This document shows, in pieces, positions 1 through 5,631 of a stretch of DNA of 5,631 nt; position 1 is the first letter of the stretch, and each line of letters starts with the position of its first letter. The notes under the pieces are model-generated. The model worked only from the letters and a program-made list of their open reading frames with translations, was not told the DNA's origin and searched no databases. Both the position numbers and the translations under genes were made by a program. Source of the stretch: Bacteroidota bacterium (GTDB lineage: Bacteria > Bacteroidota > Bacteroidia > NS11-12g > UBA955); the NCBI GenBank assembly GCA_009918425.1, contig RGEC01000147.1, positions 1-5,631 on the forward strand, written 5' to 3'.

Positions 1-35
1 TTGAAGGATGCATGGAAAGGATTGGGCTGTACTTT
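1..35 (-). other. Start of T9SS type A C-terminal sorting domain (cut by window edge)
   Basis: The last residues in the window are KVQPNPFHASF. A 'xxPNPF' motif at the start of a C-terminal domain is the hallmark of the Por secretion (T9SS type A) sorting signal, which usually continues for about 70-80 residues. The rest would lie beyond the left edge, so the assignment rests on the motif, its position at the protein's far end and the upstream architecture. Confidence 0.72.
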
Positions 36-3000
36 TATGATGTTGCTTACAGTGGTATTTTTAACACTCACCGGATATAGGGTAATACCCATTCCAAACT
101 GACCCATATTGTTGATTCCATTTCGCTGTACATAACCGGATGAAACGGTACCTGCTATATAGGTCGAATTTGTTGCAGGTTTAACCCAGTCTGTTGCCAG
201 TGTACTTGAAGCAGGTCTGTTGAGTATCGAGAAGCTGTTGTCTACCAAACCTGCAGTAAATGTTGCCTGGTTATGGAACCAAAGCTTAAGGTCAAAATTA
301 CCGGAAGTAATTCCACCGTTGGGCTCGAGGTACCAGACACCACCGTTACTTACACTGCCATAAGGGTTTGCAGTTGCAGTTTCGTACACATTCAAACCTA
401 CATCATTTCCGGGTTTGGGCCTGAAATGTGCAAGCACTGAAGATACACCGGCCACATTGTGGTTGATGAATTCAGCATTGTTGCCTTCTGCGATGCTACC
501 TACAGGGAAATGGTAGGTGCTGTCTACAGCCTTTATACTGCGGCGCAGGTTACCTGCAATCCAACCGTTGCGGAAGTTGTTGTTTCCTCCGGTGGTAATT
601 ACCGCATTGGCATTGTCGTTGGTCACGTTCACCTCATAAGATCCTGTGATTACGGAACCATTGCCCATTACGAGTGTTCCATTAACAGTCACATTACCAT
701 TCAGGGTAACCTCTCCCGCCAGGTTTATTTCCAGGTCGCGGGTTGAGAAACCGTCAGCGGTAACTGCACCTCCGGAACGGAAGGCAACATATCCGGCTGA
801 AGTAAAGGTTCCCGACTTTGTGAATGAACCATTAAGACTCAAATTTCCGGAGGCTGCAATGTTAAGATCTGCACCCGAATTGATAGTCAAATTGCGCGCT
901 GAAGCTGTGGCTGTAATAACAGGCTGATTAGGCGTTCCGGAAGGAATTACCACGTCAGTGGTTGCAGTTGGAATTCCACCACACCAGTTGTCACTTTCAT
1001 GCCAGCTGCTATTTTTCACACCAACCCAGGTTCCCACAGGAGAGTTCAGGATGCTGATTTGCTTGGTTACAGATGCACTGTTGAAGCAACGGTTTTCTGT
1101 TCTCAGTTCAATATCAGTAGTTGTGCTTAAGGTTACTGTTATTGAGTCACCTGTGCCGATAGGGGTAAGTACACCTGAATTGTTGATATACCACTTACGG
1201 GATTCTCCGTTGAGCAATGCCGGACCATTGGCATACAACTTAACCGGTGTTCCTGAACATGCCTGATTATAATTGGCAGTAATAGCCACGGGTGCTGCAG
1301 GAGTTTGAATTACATCCACACGCACAGATGCACAGCCTGTGATTCCGCATGGCCCTTCAGACCTTACAAAATAGGTTGTAGTATCTGTGGGAGATACAGA
1401 TATGCTGGATCCTGTGCCTACAGGTGTTCCACCGCATGAGCCACTGTACCAAGTCCAGCTGGCATCCGTACCCTGCACTCCGCCACTCACAGAAAGGGTG
1501 GTACTCTGACCTTTACATATGTTGGTAGAGCCATTGATGGCCGATGGTGCAGAAGGTGCTTGTCGAATTGTCATGGTAAATGATACACAAGCAGTTGGGT
1601 TGCAACCTCCGTCAGCCTTCAGATAGAATGTATGGGTTCCTACACTTAACATGTTGGGGGTTAGGGTTATACTGTCACCTGAACCCATACCTACCTGACC
1701 AGGAGTACCAGAGCAAGCTACGCGGGTCCATACCCATTTTGCGTTACCGCTTAGGTAGCCACCCACACGCTTCAGGGTGAAGGGTGTATTGCCCGGACAA
1801 ACAGACAATGGTCCGGATATGGCGGTTGCAGGTTTACTGCTGTCAATTACAGTGAAGGTTATAGCTGCACATGGTGTTGTGTTACAAGGTCCTTCAGCCC
1901 TTACATAGTAGGTATAAGAACCGGGTGCTGTGGGTGTAACTGTCAGGCTTGGTCCTGTTCCCAAAACGGTGCCTCCACAAGTAGAGAACCATTTCCAGGT
2001 AGCCCTGTAACCCAAACGACCTCCGTTAATCGTCAGGGTACGTTTATTACCCAGACAGGTTGTAAAGAATTCATTGCTATTAGAAGGACGAATGCTGCTG
2101 TCAACAACAACTACCTTTTTCACCACACATGAGGTAGTATTGCAAATACCATCCGCTTTCAGATAGAAGAAGTGCTCGCCACTACCCATTTTAACCGAGA
2201 TGTTATTGCCATTTCCAACCCATGGTACACCGCTGCCACCACAAGCATTTCTGTACCAGTTCCAGGTTGCTCCTGTGCCGGTAACACCCCCATTTCTGGA
2301 TAGATTAATGGCAACACCTTCACACACTGTGTCCGGGCCATTGATAGACAAAGGCTTTCCAGAGGTATCACGCATTGTAACAGTGAAGCTTCTGCAAATG
2401 GTATTATTACAGATTCCTTCTGCCCTCACAAAATACGTGTACGTTCCAGCTGTAGCAGGACTCACTGTGATACTGGTAACACCGGAGGCTATTGCAGTTC
2501 CGCCGCATGAACCCAAATACCATTTCCAGGTTGCTCCGGTACCCAGATAACCACCCGTCATTGCCAGTGTAGTCTGCTGGCCTTGACAAAGGGTTGACGT
2601 ACCTGTTATTGCAGATGGAGCAACTGAGGTGTCACGAACAGTGATGGTAAAGCTTCTGCAGAGAGTTGTATTACAGGTTCCTTCTGCACGTACGAAGTAA
2701 GTATACGTTCCCGCCACGGTAGGGTTCAATACAAATGTTGATCCTGTATTGGCTACGGTAGTGAAACCACAACTACCCAGATACCACTTCCAGCTAGCGC
2801 CGGTTCCGAGTGAACCACCATTCACAGATAACGTAGTGGTCTGGCCAACACAAAGTGTTGACAATGTACCACTAACCGATGTTGCAGGAATAGAAGTATC
2901 TCTTACTGTCAGCTGGAATGATTGGCATATAGTATTGTTACACAGACCTTCAGCACGTGCAAAATAGGTATAAGTACCCGGCGCAGGGGTTACGGTTATG

Positions 3001-4448
3001 GTAACGCCTGTACCAACAGCCGTTCCGCCGCAAGTGCCTTCATACCACTTCCAGCTGGCACCTGTACCTAAACTGCCCCCTGTAAGGGTAAGCACAGAGC
3101 TCTGACCGCGACAAATGGTAGAAGTACCAATTATTGAAGTGGCAGGTGTTGAAGTATCTCTCACAGTGAGGCTGATGCTTCTGCAAATAGTTGTATTACA
3201 AGTACCTTCTGCACGAACATAATAGGTGTAAGAGCCCGGTGCGAGATTGGTAAGTGTCAGGCTGCTTCCTGTTCCGGAGAAAGATCCCAGACAACTTCCC
3301 TGATACCATTTCCACGCTGCACCATGACCCAATGAACCGCCTACCACACTTAAGGTAGTGCTCTGGCCTTTGCAGAGAGTAGTTGTGCCGCTAACGCTTG
3401 TTGCAGGCACTGAAGTATCTCTTACTGTTAGATTTACACTAATGCAGGCGGAGTTTCCACAAGTACCTTCTGCACGAACATAATAAGTATATGTTCCGGC
3501 GATAGTGGGCGTCACTGTTAAGGTTGAACCTGTGCCTGCACTGCCAACTCCACAGCTGCTGTTATACCATTTCCATGAAGCACCGGTTCCCAGTGTGCCA
3601 CCAACAAGGGTAAATGTATTGCTTTGACCACGGCAAATGGTTGTATTGCCGCTTATAAACAAACCTGGAATTGAAGTGTCTTGAACGGTTACATTTACGC
3701 TGCGGCAAATAGTGTTGTTACAAGAACTTTCCGCACGAACAAAATAGGTGGTATTGGAAGCAGGACTTACGGATATGCTGCTACCAGTTCCAATAGATGT
3801 GCCACCACATGAACCGCTATACCATTTCCAGCTGGCTGCGTTTCCAAGGTAGCCCCCATTTACACTTAATGTGGTAGATGAGCCCTTACAAACTGTTGCT
3901 GTACCGGAAATAGAAGTGGCAGGCCTTGAAGTATCACGAACTGTAACTACGACACTCTTACAAGGTGAGTTTTTGCAAGTTCCTTCCGCGCGCACAAAAT
4001 ATGTCGTTGTAGATGAGGGCGAAACAGAAACGCTGCTGCCTGTTCCTACTGATGTGCCACCGCATGAACCACTATACCATTTCCATGATGCTCCGGCTGC
4101 AAGACTTCCGCCATTGGTGCTTAGGGTTGTGGAGGCACCCTGACAAATGGTTGTAGTACCTGAAATACTCACTACAGGCTGCGAGGTGTCTCTCACGGTT
4201 AGTACCACTGTTTTACAGATAGTGTTACCACAAGTAGCTTCAGCACGAACATAATATGTAGTAGTGCCCACAGTACCGGGACTAACAGAAATACTGGAGC
4301 CGGATCCGGCAGAGGCTACTCCACAAGCAGTGGTATACCACTTCCAGCTGCCGTTTGAACCGGTCTGACCACCACTTATAGACAATGTGGCACTTTCTCC
4401 TACGCAAATGGTAGAAGGTGAAGCTGATACCGAGGTCTGAACTGCCAT
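1..4448 (-). CDS. C-ward fragment of giant Ig-like repeat protein with T9SS sorting signal (partial)
   Basis: This is the downstream part of the same protein, about 1480 codons without a stop, open at the left edge. The frame is shifted relative to the N-ward fragment. In-frame TAG at 4457-4455 limits it upstream, and the ATG at 4448-4446 is the first possible start, but it sits in the linker before unit R6 and is most likely an internal methionine. Order: Ig-like units R6-R18 (about 4437 to 1038), each starting near 'SxxxTICxGxSTTL' and most ending 'VRDTS'; a W-rich block 'TWVGVKNSSWHESDNWCGG' (1031-936); a beta-rich repetitive stretch; a 'TYHFPVGS' block; and 'IIKVQPNPFHASF' at the edge, matching the start of a T9SS type A C-terminal sorting domain. 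That family fact predicts export across the outer membrane and release or anchoring at the cell surface. Most units have four cysteines, fitting an oxidised extracellular protein. Ligand and function are unknown. As it stands this fragment has no signal peptide, so it makes sense only as part of the longer gene. Confidence 0.88.
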   Translation of the reverse strand, partial: MAVQTSVSASPSTICVGESATLSISGGQTGSNGSWKWYTTACGVASAGSGSSISVSPGTVGTTTYYVRAEATCGNTICKTVVLTVRDTSQPVVSISGTTTICQGASTTLSTNGGSLAAGASWKWYSGSCGGTSVGTGSSVSVSPSSTTTYFVRAEGTCKNSPCKSVVVTVRDTSRPATSISGTATVCKGSSTTLSVNGGYLGNAASWKWYSGSCGGTSIGTGSSISVSPASNTTYFVRAESSCNNTICRSVNVTVQDTSIPGLFISGNTTICRGQSNTFTLVGGTLGTGASWKWYNSSCGVGSAGTGSTLTVTPTIAGTYTYYVRAEGTCGNSACISVNLTVRDTSVPATSVSGTTTLCKGQSTTLSVVGGSLGHGAAWKWYQGSCLGSFSGTGSSLTLTNLAPGSYTYYVRAEGTCNTTICRSISLTVRDTSTPATSIIGTSTICRGQSSVLTLTGGSLGTGASWKWYEGTCGGTAVGTGVTITVTPAPGTYTYFARAEGLCNNTICQSFQLTVRDTSIPATSVSGTLSTLCVGQTTTLSVNGGSLGTGASWKWYLGSCGFTTVANTGSTFVLNPTVAGTYTYFVRAEGTCNTTLCRSFTITVRDTSVAPSAITGTSTLCQGQQTTLAMTGGYLGTGATWKWYLGSCGGTAIASGVTSITVSPATAGTYTYFVRAEGICNNTICRSFTVTMRDTSGKPLSINGPDTVCEGVAINLSRNGGVTGTGATWNWYRNACGGSGVPWVGNGNNISVKMGSGEHFFYLKADGICNTTSCVVKKVVVVDSSIRPSNSNEFFTTCLGNKRTLTINGGRLGYRATWKWFSTCGGTVLGTGPSLTVTPTAPGSYTYYVRAEGPCNTTPCAAITFTVIDSSKPATAISGPLSVCPGNTPFTLKRVGGYLSGNAKWVWTRVACSGTPGQVGMGSGDSITLTPNMLSVGTHTFYLKADGGCNPTACVSFTMTIRQAPSAPSAINGSTNICKGQSTTLSVSGGVQGTDASWTWYSGSCGGTPVGTGSSISVSPTDTTTYFVRSEGPCGITGCASVRVDVIQTPAAPVAITANYNQACSGTPVKLYANGPALLNGESRKWYINNSGVLTPIGTGDSITVTLSTTTDIELRTENRCFNSASVTKQISILNSPVGTWVGVKNSSWHESDNWCGGIPTATTDVVIPSGTPNQPVITATASARNLTINSGADLNIAASGNLSLNGSFTKSGTFTSAGYVAFRSGGAVTADGFSTRDLEINLAGEVTLNGNVTVNGTLVMGNGSVITGSYEVNVTNDNANAVITTGGNNNFRNGWIAGNLRRSIKAVDSTYHFPVGSIAEGNNAEFINHNVAGVSSVLAHFRPKPGNDVGLNVYETATANPYGSVSNGGVWYLEPNGGITSGNFDLKLWFHNQATFTAGLVDNSFSILNRPASSTLATDWVKPATNSTYIAGTVSSGYVQRNGINNMGQFGMGITLYPVSVKNTTVSNIIKVQPNPFHASF
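36..521 (-). other. C-terminal globular region with 'YHFPVGS' motif
   Basis: About 162 residues begin with 'STYHFPVGSIAEGNNAEF', continue with 'VLAHFRPKPGNDVGLNVYE', 'GGVWYLEPNGGITSGNFDL' and 'LWFHNQATFTAGLVDNSFSI', and end with 'GMGITLYPVSVKN'. The 'FPVG' motif followed by an aromatic- and Gly/Asn-rich beta domain is often seen upstream of T9SS tails in Bacteroidota; its exact function is not known to me. No cysteine and no catalytic motif are recognised, so a structural or secretion-associated domain is more likely than an enzyme. Confidence 0.65.
522..935 (-). other. Beta-strand-rich, N/G/T/S-rich region
   Basis: About 138 residues with short strand-like segments: 'ARNLTINSGADLNIAASGNL', 'LNGSFTKSGTFTSAGYVAF', 'DLEINLAGEVTLNGNVTVNG', 'LVMGNGSVITGSYEVNVTN'. 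The alternating 'xLTLNGxxTxxGT' pattern suggests a beta-helix or beta-sandwich built from degenerate turns (inference). It ends with 'RNGWIAGNLRRSIKAVDS', which leads into the FPVGS block. Cysteines are absent, in contrast to the Ig-like units. Such stretches are common between Ig-like arrays and sorting domains in this type of protein. Confidence 0.7.
936..1031 (-). other. W-rich 'WVG...SWHESDNW...VVIPSG' block
   Basis: Thirty-two residues read TWVGVKNSSWHESDNWCGG followed by IPTATTDVVIPSG. This W...W...NW...GxxP...D(V)xIP pattern recurs in large Bacteroidota extracellular proteins just before a beta-rich repeat region and a T9SS tail (family knowledge; no domain name is asserted). It marks the change from Ig-like array to C-terminal region and sets the reading frame there. 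Confidence 0.75.
1038..1298 (-). repeat. Degenerate last Ig-like unit (R18)
   Basis: The unit runs from 'APVAITANYNQACSGTPVKL' through 'SRKWYINNSGVLTPIGTGDS' to 'TENRCFNSASVTKQISIL'. The WY core and the 'GTG' turn are kept, but the cysteine after WKWY and the second cysteine of the CX4C pair are lost, leaving two cysteines, and 'YYVRAEG' has become 'IELRTEN'. It sits between the regular array and the C-terminal region and probably acts as a capping or adaptor domain (inference). It belongs to the same family but is the most diverged member. Confidence 0.75.
1554..2360 (-). repeat. Second A-B-C trio of unit subtypes (R14-R15-R16)
   Basis: R14 (A) reads 'WNWYRNACGGSGVPWVGNG' with 'FYLKADGICNTTSC' and the linker 'VVVVDSSIRPSN'. 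R15 (B) reads 'GYRATWKWFSTCGGTVLGTG' with 'RAEGPCNTTPC' and the linker 'VIDSSKPAT'. R16 (C) reads 'KWVWTRVACSGTP', 'FYLKADGGCNPTAC' and the linker 'TIRQAPSAPSA'. Compared by eye, R15 and R4 agree at about two thirds of positions, against about half for R4 and R2. The trio thus pairs with R3-R5 rather than with its direct neighbours. R16, at 282 nt, is the longest unit of the array. Confidence 0.85.
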
Positions 4449-5631
4449 GGCACGCTACCCTTGTCCAGGTCCATGTAGCACCTTGGCTAAGATTTCCTCC
4501 AATAGGTTTGAAGACCATAGGTGTGCTACGCTGACAAATTGTTGTAGGACCTGAAATACCGGTTGCAGGTTTGCTCGTATCTCTTACGGTTAATGTTACA
4601 GTTGCACAGCCCGTAGTATTACATGGACCTTCTGCCCTTACATAATACGTGTATGTACCAACTGCAGTTGGAGTTACGGCTAAGGAACTTCCTGTTCCTA
4701 ATGATGTGCCACCACAAGTGCTGAACCACTTCCATTTAGCATTGTATCCAAGTTTTCCCCCCGATACATTTAATGTCGCTGTAGTTCCCAAGCAAATGGC
4801 ATTGGCTGTTACATTAGAAGGTTTAACACTCGTATCTACTACAGTAATTGTAGTATTTACACATTTTGTTGTATTACAAGATCCCTGTGCTCTCAGGTAG
4901 ATGTCGTGATTACCCACACCCGGTTTGATTCTCAAAGTATCGCCTGAACCCAGGAAAGGTATTCCGGAACCGCCACAGGCTGTGCGATACCACTGCCAAG
5001 AAGCACCGAAGCCTTTTTTACCACCGGTTACAGTCATTATGACAAACTTACCATCACAGGTTGTGTCTGCTGCATTGATGGAAATTGCCGGTTCAGAAGT
5101 GTCTTTTACAGTCACCGTTATATTCTTACATACCGTATTATTACAAGTGCCTTCTGCCCTTACATAATACGTGGTTGTTGTATTCGGAGTTACACTCAAG
5201 CTCGAGCCTGTGCCTATGGAAGTACCACTGCATGAACCACTGTACCACTTCCATGTGGCGCCTGTGCCCAGACTTCCACCTGACACACTCACCGTAGTGC
5301 TCTGGCCCTTACAGATACTGCTTGAGCCCGCTGTTACAGAACTTGCCGGTACAGATGTGTCACGTACTGTTACACTGTAGGTCTTGCAAGCTGTATTGTT
5401 ACAGGTCCCTTCTGCTCTTACATAATAGGTTACTGTGCTTTGCGGTGATAAGGTTACCGAAGTACCTGTACCTAACGAAGTACCGCTGCATGAGCCGCTA
5501 TACCATTTCCAGCTAGCACCTGCGCCCAATGATCCGCCGTTCAGCGTCAGAGTTACTGACTCTCCTTTACAGATGGTTGAGGCTGTTCCGGTTACCACAG
5601 TAGCTGGCACTGAAGTATCGCGTACTGTGAT
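4282..5631 (-). CDS. N-ward fragment of giant Ig-like repeat surface protein (partial, frame-broken)
   Basis: This is the upstream part of a long secreted repeat protein. The frame is open at the right edge, where it already reads ITVRDTSVPA in mid-array, so the real start and any signal peptide lie outside the window; the GTG at 5610-5608 is an internal valine, not a start. It encodes units R1-R4 in full (5610-5353, 5352-5095, 5094-4828, 4827-4573) and the first half of R5 (from 4572 to about 4450). A unit carries an 'ICxG' strand, a 'GGxLGxGAxWKWY' core, 'CxGTSxGTGSS', 'TYYVRAEGTCNxTxC' and a closing 'TVRDTS'. After 'TWTRVACHG' the homology ends abruptly; the remaining ~50 codons to the TAG at 4284-4282 (basic, 'HLRRRKCH') are out-of-frame translation of unit R6. 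The family resembles the Ig-like repeats common in Bacteroidota extracellular proteins (Ig_7/CHU_C-associated type, from memory). A role in adhesion or surface structure is inference. It probably formed one gene with the downstream fragment. Confidence 0.85.
   Translation of the reverse strand: MTVRDTSVPATVVTGTASTICKGESVTLTLNGGSLGAGASWKWYSGSCSGTSLGTGTSVTLSPQSTVTYYVRAEGTCNNTACKTYSVTVRDTSVPASSVTAGSSSICKGQSTTVSVSGGSLGTGATWKWYSGSCSGTSIGTGSSLSVTPNTTTTYYVRAEGTCNNTVCKNITVTVKDTSEPAISINAADTTCDGKFVIMTVTGGKKGFGASWQWYRTACGGSGIPFLGSGDTLRIKPGVGNHDIYLRAQGSCNTTKCVNTTITVVDTSVKPSNVTANAICLGTTATLNVSGGKLGYNAKWKWFSTCGGTSLGTGSSLAVTPTAVGTYTYYVRAEGPCNTTGCATVTLTVRDTSKPATGISGPTTICQRSTPMVFKPIGGNLSQGATWTWTRVACHGSSDLGISFTFYHLRRRKCHIVYKWWSDRFKRQLEVVYHCLWSSLCRIRLQYFC
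4437..4465 (-). other. Frame-changing junction inside unit R5
   Basis: On the minus strand 'TWTRVACHG' of unit R5 (codons with low coordinate 3k+1) is followed within a few bases by 'VQTSVSASPSTIC' of unit R6 (codons with low coordinate 3k). The second half of R5, expected to hold a 'TGSGxSIxxxP' strand, a 'YLKADGxC' strand and a CX4C pair by comparison with R16, is absent. From the linker before R5 to the linker after R6 is 391 nt where about 516-537 would be expected. The missing amount must be 2 modulo 3, for example 125 or 146 nt. The exact breakpoint cannot be placed. A perfect 10-bp palindrome, TGCCATGGCA, lies at 4443-4452. A real deletion and an assembly or chimera artefact both fit. 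Confidence 0.8.
4438..5094 (-). repeat. First A-B-C trio of unit subtypes (R3-R4-R5)
   Basis: R3 (subtype A) has 'WQWYRTACGGSGIPFLGSG' and 'YLRAQGSC' in place of the usual 'WKWYSGSC' and 'YYVRAEGTC', followed by 'VVDTSVKPSN'. R4 (subtype B) has 'GYNAKWKWFSTCGGTSLGTG', one residue shorter before the cysteine, and 'RAEGPCNTT'. R5 (subtype C) has 'GPTTICQRSTPMVFKPIGG' and 'TWTWTRVACHG', then is cut short. The same order recurs at R14-R16. Since the complete C unit there is 282 nt, R5 probably had a similar length before the break. Confidence 0.85.

Larger units (their letters stand above)
1038..5610 (-). repeat. Tandem array of 18 Ig-like units, about 86 aa each
   Basis: Boundaries are set at the serine of the 'RDTS' linker or its equivalent. 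High-to-low units: R1 5610-5353, R2 5352-5095, R3 5094-4828, R4 4827-4573, R5+R6 4572-4182 (fused and shortened, 391 nt), R7 4181-3927, R8 3926-3672, R9 3671-3411, R10 3410-3150, R11 3149-2892, R12 2891-2625, R13 2624-2361, R14 2360-2094, R15 2093-1836, R16 1835-1554, R17 1553-1299, R18 about 1298-1038. Lengths are 255, 258, 261, 264, 267 or 282 nt, all multiples of three except the R5-R6 pair. Typical cysteines are one in 'ICxG', one in 'SGSCxGT' and a CX4C pair in 'CNxTxC'. Units differ clearly at nucleotide level, so they are diverged duplications rather than recent copies. Subtypes exist: A (R3, R14), B (R4, R15), C (R5, R16); the rest are ordinary. Linker variants are DTS, KDTS, QDTS, DSS and RQAP. 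Confidence 0.92.

Noticed and set aside
2159..2589. Short minus-strand open frames at 2159-2371 and 2407-2589
   Set aside because: They are out of frame with the continuous Ig-like reading (low coordinate a multiple of three), which is stop-free across both and keeps all domain motifs.
4282..4437. Basic C-terminal tail of the N-ward fragment as a new functional domain
   Set aside because: The same bases read in the other frame give a full Ig-like unit with ICVG, WKWY and CX4C, so the tail is out-of-frame translation.
4437..4465. Programmed ribosomal frameshift
   Set aside because: No slippery heptamer is seen, and half a domain is missing. A programmed shift would preserve both halves of the unit.
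459..5516. Many forward-strand open frames of 60-116 codons, for example at 2200-2550, 3871-4143 and 4649-4900
   Set aside because: They recur at the same place in successive units and are the complement of the conserved minus-strand motifs. They have no family resemblance, and the minus frame explains the region fully.
1038..5610. CRISPR array or DNA-level regulatory repeats
   Set aside because: The period is about 258 nt, conservation follows codons and protein motifs, and there are no short identical repeats with unique spacers.
5608..5610. GTG as the gene start
   Set aside because: It is a valine directly after an intact 'RDTS' linker, and the frame continues upstream to the window edge with matching unit sequence.

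Overview
The whole window lies inside one very long, repetitive coding locus read on the minus strand. No intergenic DNA, RNA gene, promoter or terminator is visible. Translation from the right edge gives tandem Ig-like units of about 86 residues (85-94), then a beta-strand-rich C-terminal region, and at the left edge the first residues of what looks like a type IX secretion system (T9SS) sorting domain (VQPNPF). This layout, with 'WVG...SW...DNW' and 'YHFPVGS' blocks before a PNPF motif, is typical of secreted or surface proteins of Bacteroidota, so the source is most likely a member of that phylum. Genus and species cannot be told from the sequence.

Layout in N-to-C order, high to low coordinate: Ig-like units R1-R18 (5610 to 1038); a W-rich block (1031-936); a repetitive beta-rich stretch (935-522); a C-terminal globular region with 'FPVGS' (521-36); the start of the sorting signal (35-1, cut by the edge). 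Both ends of the gene lie outside the window, so the signal peptide, the true start and the end of the sorting domain are not seen.

Two points stand out. First, the reading frame changes at about 4437-4465: unit R5 stops after its first half and R6 continues in another frame. Roughly 125-146 nt are missing compared with a complete pair of units, so this is a non-triplet deletion or an assembly fault rather than a single-base slip. It splits the locus into an N-ward fragment (stop at 4282) and a C-ward fragment (open to the left edge). Second, the array is not uniform. A diagnostic trio of unit subtypes (A-B-C) occurs twice in the same order, at R3-R5 and R14-R16, with eight ordinary units between them, which points to an ancient multi-unit duplication. 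Function is unknown; a cell-surface or secreted adhesin/stalk-like protein is the most reasonable inference. Forward-strand open frames are shadows of this gene.
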